A stretch of DNA of 64,000 nucleotides from Streptomyces cyaneogriseus subsp. noncyanogenus (GTDB lineage: Bacteria > Actinomycetota > Actinomycetes > Streptomycetales > Streptomycetaceae), in contig NZ_CP010849.1 of NCBI RefSeq assembly GCF_000931445.1, forward strand, positions 3,596,001 through 3,660,000, written 5' to 3'. Below are positions 45,869-52,790 of this stretch, one piece after another (the stretch's first letter is position 1; every line of letters starts with the position of its first letter). The notes below the pieces were generated by a model that saw only the letters and a program-made list of their open reading frames with translations, did no database searches and was not told the origin of the DNA. The translations under genes were made by a program, and so were the position numbers.

Positions 45869-46582
45869 ATGGGTGCCACGAGCGTCACGCTGGGCGAAGA
45901 GATCATGCTGCTGTCGCTGGACGACGAATCCGGCGAGGCGAGGGACCGGCTGTCCGCGGGCTGGGGCGTGGCGAGCGGCACTCTCCTCGAACTGGTCCTG
46001 GCCGGCCGGGTCACGGTCGAGAACGGCCTCCTGGACGTCACGGACCCGTCCCCGACCGGCACGCCCCTGCTGGACGAGCGGCTGGAAATGATCACCGAAT
46101 GGGCCGGGTCCCTCCCCCGCGCCGATGGCGCCGCGGCCGGACCGAAGGCGAAGAACTGGCTGGTGAAGGACCAGGGGAAAGCCGTGGAGGCGACGGTCCG
46201 CAGCCTCCTCGACCGCGGCCTGGTACGCGAGCACAAGCACCGGCTCCTGGGCCTGTTCCCGGTACGGCGTTACCCGGAGGCGGACGGGGCGGTGGAGCGG
46301 GAGCTGCGGGAGCGGCTCACGGCGGTCGTCCTGGAGGGCGGGCGGCCGGACGACCGCACCACGGGGCTGGTGGCGCTGCTCCACGCCGCCGAGCTGCACC
46401 GGATCGCCTTCCCGGACCTCTCACGCAAGGAGCTCGCGGAACGGGTGAAGCCGCGGATGGCGGAGCTCGCCGAAGGGCACCGGGTGGGGGACAGCCTCCG
46501 GGAGGCCCTCCGGACCATGCGGGCGGCGATGGCAGCGGTCACCGCCGCCACGGCGGCCACCACGATCGCGGCGGCGATCTGA
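45869..46582 (+). CDS. GPP34 (GOLPH3-like) family protein
   Basis: A 237-residue GPP34 protein, the bacterial relatives of Golgi phosphoprotein 3. Family pattern: SVTLGEEIMLLSLDDESGEA, GWGVASGTLLELVLAGRV, TEWAGSL, KDQGKAVEATVRSLLDRGLV and VALLHAAELHRIAFPDL. The C-terminal Ala/Thr-rich end is hydrophobic. Eukaryotic GOLPH3 binds phosphatidylinositol-4-phosphate and glycosyltransferases; the bacterial role is unknown, though a glycosyltransferase gene lies divergently 260 bp away. ATG 45869 has GGAG eight bases upstream. Confidence 0.88.
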   Translation: MGATSVTLGEEIMLLSLDDESGEARDRLSAGWGVASGTLLELVLAGRVTVENGLLDVTDPSPTGTPLLDERLEMITEWAGSLPRADGAAAGPKAKNWLVKDQGKAVEATVRSLLDRGLVREHKHRLLGLFPVRRYPEADGAVERELRERLTAVVLEGGRPDDRTTGLVALLHAAELHRIAFPDLSRKELAERVKPRMAELAEGHRVGDSLREALRTMRAAMAAVTAATAATTIAAAI

Positions 46583-46650
46583 CCGCACAGCGCAGAAACC
46601 GGCCACGGCCCGCGGCGCACCGCGCCCGCCGCCGTATCCGGTGAACGAGA

Positions 46651-46685
46651 AAACCCCAGGTCGAAGCCAATCCGACCTGGGGTTT
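46651..46685. terminator. Displaced tRNA-Thr terminator at the left att site
   Basis: 13-bp perfect arms AAACCCCAGGTCG and CGACCTGGGGTTT around nine bases. The same stem recurs next to the intact tRNA-Thr at 52537-52569, so it is part of the duplicated att region. It may also end the GPP34 message. Confidence 0.7.
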
Positions 46686-46690
46686 CAGTG

Positions 46691-46734
46691 GAGCCGCTTT
46701 CGGGATTCGAACCCGAGACCTACGCATTACGAGT
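46691..46734 (+). repeat. Left att copy (tRNA-Thr 3' remnant)
   Basis: 44 bp identical to 52576-52619. It covers the T arm, variable loop and 3' anticodon stem of tRNA-Thr read on the minus strand, but lacks the 5' half, so it is not a functional tRNA. The adjacent terminator stem is duplicated too. Confidence 0.9.
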
Positions 46735-46992
46735 TGTCCGATCTTGGTCCGCCGACGTCCACGGGCGTCCGCAGTCGGGCCTATGTGCCTGGTCGAAAGG
46801 CCGGCTGGAGAGCTGTGGACGCCGGCGGATCACTCTGGAACGGGCGCCCATTGAGACCACAGTCGAGACCACAACCGCTTCGTCCCGAGCAACTTTGGGA
46901 CCAGCCCTGCCTTTCCCATCCCGCCCGCAACGGGAGCTCCTCGACCTGTGTGCGGGCGTCAAGGTGACCGTTAGGTGGCCCGGCGGTGACCG

Positions 46993-47017
46993 CTATCAGT
47001 CCACTGGCAACTGATAG
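46993..47017. promoter_or_regulatory. Inverted repeat near the left end of the element
   Basis: Perfect 8-bp arms CTATCAGT and ACTGATAG around nine bases. It could be a recombinase or excisionase site of the former element, or an operator; there is no direct evidence for either. Confidence 0.35.
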
Positions 47018-47164
47018 GCCAGCGCCCTCCGCGTCGCGGACGAGCATCAGCTCACCGGTACGCACTCCGCAACCGTCTCCACCTCACGACGGGAAACCGG
47101 TCAAAAGATTGGCTTGAATTTGTCTTTTGGTCAGAAGAGCTGACAATGCCATGTACTTATTGAT

Positions 47165-47219
47165 CTTGCATCGCATCCCCTATCTGGCAACCCGCCAACA
47201 CTCCTGAGCGCGATGCAAG
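47165..47219. promoter_or_regulatory. Long-spaced inverted repeat before the ParB-like gene
   Basis: Perfect 10-bp arms CTTGCATCGC and GCGATGCAAG are 35 bp apart and end 13 bp before the ATG of the ParB-like gene. This may be an operator pair, or a hairpin in the leader that covers the region before the ribosome binding site. Confidence 0.45.
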
Positions 47220-47232
47220 AGAGGGCAGAGCC

Positions 47233-48042
47233 ATGCCTAAGAAGTACGCGTACGAGCTGCCAGAGCACCGGGTTGACTACGGTGTCCGCATCCCGGTCGA
47301 AGACCTCAAGATCGACGAGAAGGCGCAGCGGGTACTGAACGAGCCCCGCGCGCGGAGCATGGCCAACAATCTGGTCCCCGAGGCGCTTGGCACCATCGTT
47401 GTTTCCCAGAGGACCAACGGCGATCAATACATCGTCGACGGCATGCACCGGTGGCATGTCTGCAAGCTGACCGGCATCCCGGAGATCGTGGCCGAGGTTC
47501 ACCATGGGTTGGACCAGCAGGAAGAGGCAGTTCTCTTCCTGATCAAGAACCGAGAGTCGAGCAAGCCCACGCCACTTGACGAATACAAGATCGGGCTGAC
47601 GGCAGGGATCCCACTCTTCGTCGACACGGATTCCGCGCTGCGAAAGCGGAACCTTTCGATGGGTTCTACGGGGACCAACATGGTGGGCGCAGTAGCCGGT
47701 GTCCTTCGGATCACTGACCTCTACGGCCCTGAGACGCTCGAGCGGACGCTGAAGGTTGCCGAGGACGCCTGGGGGCGAACCAAGGAGACCTGGGACGGCA
47801 TGCTGCTGGGCGGTATCGGCATGTTCCTTGGCAAGCATGGGGACGACATCGACGACAGGGTGCTTTCCGAGAGGATCGGAAAGAAAGATCCAGCCTTCCG
47901 GTGGCGGGCCAACATTACGGCGCTTGCATCGGCCGGCGGAACGCGCCACAGCGGTACCGGTTCCAGGATTAGCACTTGCTACACACTGATCGTCACTGAG
48001 TGGGACAAGGGCCGACGTAAAGAGAATCGCATCGGGAGTTAA
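47233..48042 (+). CDS. ParB/Srx-fold protein (DUF6551-like), element cargo
   Basis: A 269-residue protein. The N-terminal 100 residues have a ParB/sulfiredoxin-type pattern: YGVRIPVEDLKIDEKAQR, NNLVPEALGTIVVSQR and the signature YIVDGMHRWHVCKL with EIVAEVHHGL. The helical C-terminal part (MGSTGTNMVGAVAGVLRITDLYG and GMLLGGIGMFLGKHGDDID) resembles the DUF6551 group of actinomycete mobile elements. Such proteins can bind or nick DNA or hydrolyse CTP; no activity is established here. G+C is visibly lower than in the chromosome, a sign of transfer. GAGAGGG is close upstream of the ATG. A long-spaced dyad precedes it. Confidence 0.78.
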   Translation: MPKKYAYELPEHRVDYGVRIPVEDLKIDEKAQRVLNEPRARSMANNLVPEALGTIVVSQRTNGDQYIVDGMHRWHVCKLTGIPEIVAEVHHGLDQQEEAVLFLIKNRESSKPTPLDEYKIGLTAGIPLFVDTDSALRKRNLSMGSTGTNMVGAVAGVLRITDLYGPETLERTLKVAEDAWGRTKETWDGMLLGGIGMFLGKHGDDIDDRVLSERIGKKDPAFRWRANITALASAGGTRHSGTGSRISTCYTLIVTEWDKGRRKENRIGS

Positions 48043-48378
48043 CTCTGGAGCGGATCACACTCCAATGGACCTCACTCACCACGGACGAGCTTGAAAGCCA
48101 TCGTGGCAGCGATATCACCGTGGGTTCAAAAGCCACCGCCTCCGCTTGGTGAGTAGTAAGAGCGGCCCCTGACCTGGGCAATTGATCGGGGGCCATTCTC
48201 ATGTCCGACTACCGTGGCTGCCCGGTGTTCCCCGTGGTTCCCCGCTCGATCGGACACGAGAGGGGCACGGCTGCCTTCTGATCCGTCTCTATGCGGGCCG
48301 AACGGTGAGGAAGTGACCTTGAACGCAGTCGAAGCCCAAGGCAATCCGTGTCTTCCGGGACTACGAGAGGATCTTTGG
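48043..48378. other. 336-bp gap between the two cargo genes
   Basis: No gene is supported, although the frame of the downstream gene is open from 48214. An imperfect hairpin (GGCCCCTGA pairing with TCGGGGGCC, about 48164-48194) may end the ParB-like message. Confidence 0.45.
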
Positions 48379-48978
48379 ATGGAGGAGTGGAAGTACACGT
48401 TGATCAACGGCGCCATAGCTACGACCGGTGCCGTTCTCGTGGGGTGCCTCGCCTTGTACGGCGTGCTGAAGCAAGCGCGCAAAGCTCAGGAAGGGGCCGC
48501 GCAACAGGCTCTTGCACTCCTCCAGCAAGTTGATCGGTCTGCTCTCGCGACGCGGGATCAGGCTCGCTGGGAGCTCCGACGCGGTACGTACGCAGAGACG
48601 TTGACGAGCTGTCACCGCTACCTTCGGGCGGCGCGTGAAGCGGGCGATCTGTTGTTCGATCAGTACGACGAAGATGGCGAGATCATAGGTTCCTTCAATG
48701 ACGAGGCTCAGGGGAGGGCCTTGGGGGAGACGTTTGATCTGCTGCTGGCGCAGGTCAATGTCCTCAAGCTGGAAGGTCCGAGCGAGGCTCTAGAACCAAC
48801 GATCTCGCGGCTATCTGACACGGCTCAGCTTCTCTACTCGACTCTGTACGTATGGAGCGGCCTTGTGCATGACGGGCGGCAGTCCAACTATGGGAGCGAG
48901 TACCAGGGACTTCTACGTGCCCTAGAAGAGACAAGGGATGAGCTGCTGGAGAAGATGTACCTCGTCCTGCACCAATAG
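48379..48978 (+). CDS. Membrane-anchored hypothetical protein, element cargo
   Basis: About 199 residues from ATG 48379 (MEEWKYTLINGAIATTGAV), with GAGAGG eight bases upstream; longer starts (48214, 48313) are open. One N-terminal membrane helix (about residues 8-30) is followed by a cytoplasmic helical domain (ARKAQEGAAQQALALLQQVD, TYAETLTSCHRYLRAAREAGD and a final LLRALEETRDELLEKMYLVL). I do not recognise the family. Lower G+C and position behind the ParB-like gene mark it as element cargo. The layout of one membrane anchor plus a helical domain resembles some toxin-immunity or defence effectors, but that is speculation. Confidence 0.65.
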   Translation: MEEWKYTLINGAIATTGAVLVGCLALYGVLKQARKAQEGAAQQALALLQQVDRSALATRDQARWELRRGTYAETLTSCHRYLRAAREAGDLLFDQYDEDGEIIGSFNDEAQGRALGETFDLLLAQVNVLKLEGPSEALEPTISRLSDTAQLLYSTLYVWSGLVHDGRQSNYGSEYQGLLRALEETRDELLEKMYLVLHQ

Positions 48979-49242
48979 GCCTCATCTGCGTCTGCTTGGC
49001 TCTTCCTGGGTCGGCGATGGACGGGATGGAAGCCTCGCGCGCACGCCACGATGGACTCGCAGCCGGCAGCGGCGCCCCCCTCCATCCCAGTGCCGGCCGA
49101 TCCCCCGCCGGAAACATTGTCTTGAGCGTGGGACGTGATATGCGGGAGCGGGGCCGGAAAGCGCGCCCGGCGGAATGGAGCGCAACCGGGGCTTGAACCA
49201 AGTGGGGAGACATTTACCGCAATACAGCCGTCTTGTTACTCA

Positions 49243-49908
49243 TCACGGCTGATCTGCAGTTTCGTGCACGAGTCGACTCGTGAAGCCGGCTTCGCATAGC
49301 CGTTCATATGCTGCCGTGATGCTGTTGGGAATCTTCTGCCCAATCATAAACCCGTGTCGGGGGTAAATCATGAGTCGTTGTTGAGCACCGACCAACATGT
49401 CGATGACGAGTCGAGGGTCTCCGATCGAGTCGACGTAGTCGGGCAGCGTCGTGGGAGTAGACGCGCACACCCACTCGACCTCGGGCCACAGCTTCCGGGC
49501 GGTGGCGTATGCGCGCCGTTCCTCGTACGGCTTGCTGACCAGGAGGACGGACGCAATGGGGATGTGCTGCTCTTCGAGCAGCGCGCGTGAGAACCGGATG
49601 TTCTCCCCCGTGTTCCGCGCCTTGGGCTCCACGAGGATGACCGACTCGGGAACCCCGAGTTCGACGACCCGTTCGCGGTAGTGCTCGGCCTCGCCCCGCG
49701 GCATCCGTTCGCGGGTCGTGCGGCTGGTCGCGCCGGTGAAGACGATCAGGGGAGCCATGCCCTGGTGATAGAGGTCTGCCGTTGTGTCAGCCACGCCCAG
49801 GTCGTGACTGCCAAGCCCCACAGCCACCGAGCACGGGCGGGCCTCATGGTTCATCTGCTGGAAGTCCCAGAGCTGTTGCGCATCCGCCCATGCCTCCGCC
49901 GAGATCAC
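49243..49908 (-). CDS. YdcF/ElyC-like (DUF218) protein
   Basis: A 221-residue DUF218-family protein. Signatures are CSVAVGLGSHDLGVADTTADLYHQG, PLIVFTGATSRTTRERMPRGEAEHYRE and the central VEPKARNTGENIRFSRALL, close to the YdcF SAM-binding/SanA-type fold. No signal peptide is present, so it is cytoplasmic. The GTG start overlaps the gntR stop by 4 bp (GTGA), so both are co-translated. This GntR-YdcF pair recurs in Streptomyces integrative elements, as I recall; the enzyme's substrate is unknown. Confidence 0.83.
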   Translation of the reverse strand: MISAEAWADAQQLWDFQQMNHEARPCSVAVGLGSHDLGVADTTADLYHQGMAPLIVFTGATSRTTRERMPRGEAEHYRERVVELGVPESVILVEPKARNTGENIRFSRALLEEQHIPIASVLLVSKPYEERRAYATARKLWPEVEWVCASTPTTLPDYVDSIGDPRLVIDMLVGAQQRLMIYPRHGFMIGQKIPNSITAAYERLCEAGFTSRLVHETADQP

Positions 49909-50714
49909 TTGTTCTCGCCCTCCACCTCTGCCTTGGTCGAGTCGGGCACCTTGAAGTCGTACGACCACGCGAATCGAGTCGCTGCGTGGACACCGATGGC
50001 GAACTCAACCACGGTCCCGTCCGCCGTGCGCGTCGTGCGATGGAGCTCCACCACCCATTCACCCGGTGCGAGCTGGAGTAGCTGAGCCTCGTCGGCCGTT
50101 GGCACGCGGGCGAACAGCTCCTCCGTCATGTTGTCGATCTCGTATCCGGCGTCGTACAGGACGCGGAACCCGCCGCCACGTCCGGCGGGACCCGGAGTCG
50201 GGTCGACGATGCAGGTTCCTTCGACGTGTTCGGGCCGGTAGTAGCTGGTCAGGGTATGGGTCGGCTGGGCACCTTCCTTCACCAGCCGGGCCCGCGCGTA
50301 CACGTCTGCTCCCTCGGGCAAGCCATGTGCGGCGGCTACGACCGCCGGCGCTTTCACCCGGCTGACCGTCTGGGTCTGCTCGTTCCGGCGATAGGCACGA
50401 CCGGAGGCCACCCGGTCCGCGATGAACGCGACTTCGTCTCCGTCCCGCCACTTCGCCTTGTCGTAGCGAGCGATGCCCAGCCGCTTCAGCGGCGCCTTGG
50501 GACGTACCACGGTGCCGTGGCCGCGGGTCATGGTCACAAGCCCCTCAGCCTCCAGAGCCTTGTAGGCCCGGTGGACCGTCTCCTTGGAGCCTTCGCCTGC
50601 CTCTACAAGGTCTCGGATCTGCGGTAGCTGGGCGCCCGGGTCGTAGTCACCGTTCCTGATCTGCTCGGCAAACCGGTCGGCCAGTTCCCGCCACTTTGGC
50701 GCTTTCGGTGCCAC
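49905..50714 (-). CDS. GntR-family regulator with UTRA domain (KorSA-like)
   Basis: A 269-residue GntR/HutC-type protein. N-terminal winged helix: KWRELADRFAEQIRNGDYDPGAQLPQIRDL, ETVHRAYKALEAEGLVTMTRGHGTVV. The UTRA domain follows (ARARLVKEGAQPTHTLTSYYRPEH to ADGTVVEFAIGVH). GTG 50714 has GAGAGGAG six bases upstream. In AICEs such as pSAM2, KorSA of this family represses replication and transfer genes; here those genes are gone. Two palindromes with the core TCCTAGGA/TCTTAGGA lie upstream, suggesting it still represses itself and perhaps the divergent spd-like gene. Confidence 0.9.
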   Translation of the reverse strand: MAPKAPKWRELADRFAEQIRNGDYDPGAQLPQIRDLVEAGEGSKETVHRAYKALEAEGLVTMTRGHGTVVRPKAPLKRLGIARYDKAKWRDGDEVAFIADRVASGRAYRRNEQTQTVSRVKAPAVVAAAHGLPEGADVYARARLVKEGAQPTHTLTSYYRPEHVEGTCIVDPTPGPAGRGGGFRVLYDAGYEIDNMTEELFARVPTADEAQLLQLAPGEWVVELHRTTRTADGTVVEFAIGVHAATRFAWSYDFKVPDSTKAEVEGENK

Positions 50715-50749
50715 ACCAGACTCCTCTCGACAGTCCCCAGTGAAGCACA

Positions 50750-50763
50750 CAGTCCTAGGACTG
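50750..50763. promoter_or_regulatory. Operator palindrome 1 of the GntR regulator
   Basis: CAGTCCTAGGACTG is a perfect 14-bp palindrome, 36 bp before the gntR start and likely to overlap its promoter. Confidence 0.65.
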
Positions 50764-50790
50764 CCGTGCATCCTCATTTCAAGCTGCCCG

Positions 50791-50804
50791 CAGTCTTAGG
50801 ACAG
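50791..50804. promoter_or_regulatory. Operator palindrome 2 of the GntR regulator
   Basis: CAGTCTTAGGACAG matches 12 of 14 bases of the first palindrome; the centres are 41 bp (about four helical turns) apart. Confidence 0.6.
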
Positions 50805-51122
50805 CGGATAGAAGGGTCTTTCCTGGGCTTTCCTAGACGGCTTGTCGGTTCGGGATAGCTCGCGCAGTTGGGCCCTGAGCTGGTCGTTCCTTGAGAACTT
50901 CATAGGTGAGCCCCGTCTCCCCGAGTCGAAAAGACGGAACGCGCGGCACCGAACCGCGCTCAACCCCTCCGCAGCGCGTTGAGGGGAGCCGGAGATTCAA
51001 AGCCCGAGGCAAACCCGGGTGTCACGCGCTCGTGTCCTCACCGTGACACCCCCTGACACTCGCCCGCCCGAGCCCGCCCTCACCCCGGCGCGGGCCCGCG
51101 GCTGACACGAAGGGAGCCCGAC

Positions 51123-51434
51123 ATGGCCCGCCGCGACCCACCGGGGACCATCGCCCCGCACATTCCCGCCGACGCCTACCGCCGCGCCGAGACCACCTGC
51201 GCCCCCGTCGTCATCGTCGTCCACACCACTGACCGCACCGGCCGCCCCCTGGGCCGCTACCTGCTCCCGATCGCCATCGCCGGCGCAGGGGCGATCGGCA
51301 CCTTCGGACTCGTGGCGGCGCTCCTCGCGCTGCTCGACTTCGCCGCCCACACCGCCGCCGCCATCGGCACCGCCGCCGGACCCATCGGCGTCGGCGGGAT
51401 CACCCTCCGTCTCGCCCGCGGCAAGAGCACCTAG
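51123..51434 (+). CDS. Small membrane protein, Spd-like (element module)
   Basis: A 103-residue protein. A polar N-terminus with PVVIVVHTTDRTGRPLGRY leads into two hydrophobic segments (about residues 46-70 and 75-95, IAGAGAIGTFGLVAALLALL and GTAAGPIGVGGITL), ending basic. Small proteins of this form lie between regulator and methylase/primase genes in Streptomyces integrative elements, where Spd proteins help spread the element through the mycelium. The assignment rests on layout and hydrophobicity, not a diagnostic motif. It is divergent from gntR. Confidence 0.62.
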   Translation: MARRDPPGTIAPHIPADAYRRAETTCAPVVIVVHTTDRTGRPLGRYLLPIAIAGAGAIGTFGLVAALLALLDFAAHTAAAIGTAAGPIGVGGITLRLARGKST

Positions 51435-51508
51435 CTACGCCAAGGGCGGCTCCCTCATCTCGGCAAAGATCCGAGGCCGCCCTTGTCCACTTGCCAGCCA
51501 ACTGACCT

Positions 51509-52121
51509 GTGGATGTCAGCCACCTCCATCGGCGAGCGCCCGGCAACCGGCCACGCCTGCTGCACCTGTTCTGCGGCCCGGGCGGTGCTGGCTAGGGCTA
51601 CACCGGCACCGGCGTCGGCATCGACCCACAGCCCCGCTACCTCTTCCGCTTCGTGCACGCCGACGCGATCGCGTTCATCCTCGAACACGGCGCGGATGTC
51701 GACTTCATCCACGCCTCCTCGCCCTGCCAGCACGACACCGAATGCCAACGCATCCGGAACAACACCCAACCCCGACCTCATCGCCCCCACCGGCGTCGCC
51801 CTCGAGTCGACCGACCGGCCGTGGGTGATGGAGAACGCGCGTGGTGCGGTGCCCCAAACTGCGCGCTCCGGTGATGAGATGTCCCGCCTGGCCAACTACC
51901 GGCACCGGTTCTTCGAGACCGGCGGCGGTTTCCGCCTCGCCCAGCCGGACTACGCCGTGCACACGGTGTTCTGCGGCGTCCCCCTTGCCCGGGAGGTGCT
52001 GGGGGTGCAGTGGCTGAACCGCGGCGGCATTCGCGAGTCCATCCCGCCCGCCCACGCCGAGCACATCGGCCGCACCGCCCTCCCCCACCTGGCCGCGCTG
52101 GCCCTGGAGGTGGCCGCGTGA
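51509..52121 (+). pseudogene. Broken DNA (cytosine-5-type) methylase gene
   Basis: From GTG 51509 the frame encodes LHLFCGPGGAG, then an in-frame TAG (51593-51595), then GYTGTGVGIDPQPRYLF, VHADAIAFILEHGADVDFIHAS and SPCQ, all as in small methylases of actinomycete elements. Near 51770 the homologous sequence shifts frame to DLIAPTGVALESTDRPWVMENARGAVPQ. A further internal deletion brings in YRHRFFETGGGF, and the end VAA overlaps the primase start (GTGA). One stop, one frameshift and one deletion show it is not functional. Catalytic SPCQ and ENxR motifs are still recognisable. Confidence 0.8.
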
Positions 52122-52279
52122 ACGGCCACCTGCTGCGCGCTGCCCTGGCCGCCACCGAGTGCGGCTGGCAGGTCTTCCCCCTGCACCCCGGCAGCAAGAT
52201 CCCAGCTCTGCACGTGGAGAAGACCTGCACCCGCACCGCGATGGTGCGTCGGGGTCGGCATGGGCTGTCGACAGGGTGA
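52118..52279 (+). pseudogene. Truncated bifunctional DNA primase/polymerase gene
   Basis: GTG 52118 overlaps the methylase stop (GTGA). The first 35 codons, VNGHLLRAALAATECGW then QVFPLHPGSKIPALHVEKTC, match the start of the Prim-Pol domain in actinomycete element replication proteins. The frame then ends after 53 codons and the catalytic DxD region is absent, so most of the gene has been deleted. About 300 bp of unassigned sequence separates it from the tRNA. Confidence 0.7.
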
Positions 52280-52536
52280 AACGCTCGGCTTGCGGTGGAC
52301 GTACGTCGACTTCGACAACGAGCTGTTCCACCCTGAGTGACAGATGTAGCGGCTCACGTGGCGTCACGGTCGCGCCGATCCTCATGCCTGCGGCACCAAG
52401 GTCCACAGGTTCGAGCCGTGCCCACCGGACTGCAGAACGCACAAGAGCCACAAGCGCGGATGCCCCAAACCAGAACTGAGCCCCAGGGCACTCGAGCAGC
52501 GCGCCCGCCGTCGTCGTCGCATCCGCTGAACGCGAA

Positions 52537-52569
52537 AACCCCAGGTCGAGGGATACGCGACCTGGGGTT
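52537..52569 (-). terminator. Terminator of tRNA-Thr
   Basis: 12-bp perfect arms AACCCCAGGTCG and CGACCTGGGGTT around nine bases, seven bases after the tRNA 3' end. The same stem occurs at 46651-46685. Confidence 0.8.
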
Positions 52570-52575
52570 CACTCA

Positions 52576-52619
52576 GAGCCGCTTTCGGGATTCGAACCCG
52601 AGACCTACGCATTACGAGT
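52576..52619 (+). repeat. Right att copy within tRNA-Thr
   Basis: 44 bp identical to 46691-46734. It lies inside the intact tRNA gene and ends in the anticodon region, the usual crossover area of tyrosine-recombinase elements. Confidence 0.9.
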
Positions 52620-52650
52620 GCGTTGCTCTGGCCATCTGAGCTAAAGCGGC
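52577..52650 (-). tRNA. tRNA-Thr (anticodon CGT)
   Basis: A complete cloverleaf of 74 bases including the discriminator. Acceptor GCCGCTT/AAGCGGC, D stem GCTC/GAGC, anticodon stem ACGCA/TGCGT with loop CTCGTAA, T stem TCGGG/CCCGA with loop TTCGAAT. The anticodon CGT (52614-52616) reads ACG. The 3' CCA is not encoded. It is the integration site of the adjacent element. Confidence 0.95.
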
Positions 52651-52790
52651 ACGCCGTCCGCACCATGGTGCGATCAGCAACGACGGTAAGTCTACACAGT
52701 TTCCGGGAGTGGTTCGCACCGGCCCCGGAGCCGGAGGTTCCGGGGCCGGTGGAGGGCCGAGGGAGGGCCGGTGGAGGGCCGGTCGCGTGG

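Larger units (their letters stand above)
46735..47232. other. 498-bp left end of the element without an intact gene
   Basis: No ORF here can be defended; a minus-strand frame at 46781-47065 lacks integrase signatures. The stretch contains two inverted repeats (46993-47017 and 47165-47219) and a lower-G+C segment from about 47100 leading into the ParB-like gene. Remnants of a lost integrase or replication region are possible but unproven. Confidence 0.5.
50715..51122. other. 408-bp divergent promoter region of gntR and the spd-like gene
   Basis: No gene is supported. The right part contains GC-rich direct words near 51050-51110. The left part holds the two GntR-type operators (50750-50763 and 50791-50804) and a third weaker TTTCCTAGA word near 50830. 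Confidence 0.6.
46691..52619. mobile_element. Decayed integrative element (AICE-like) in tRNA-Thr
   Basis: A 44-bp direct repeat, the 3' half of tRNA-Thr from the anticodon loop to the discriminator, bounds the region (46691-46734 and 52576-52619); the repeat starts are 5,885 bp apart. Inside lie GntR/UTRA regulator, YdcF-like protein, Spd-like small membrane protein, a methylase pseudogene, a truncated primase and two lower-G+C unknown genes. These modules are typical of actinomycete integrative and conjugative elements. No integrase, excisionase, replication initiator or TraB is present, so it can no longer move by itself. Confidence 0.8.

Noticed and set aside
46691..46734. Second tRNA-Thr gene
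   Set aside because: Only the 3' half is present; there is no acceptor 5' strand, D arm or 5' anticodon stem, so it is an att remnant.
46781..47065. Minus-strand ORF at the left end of the element as an integrase remnant
   Set aside because: None of the tyrosine- or serine-recombinase signatures could be seen, and the peptide is Gly/Ser/Arg-rich.
49905..50777. Longer GntR start at 50777
   Set aside because: The upstream 21 residues cover the operator palindrome 50750-50763, and GTG 50714 has an excellent ribosome binding site.
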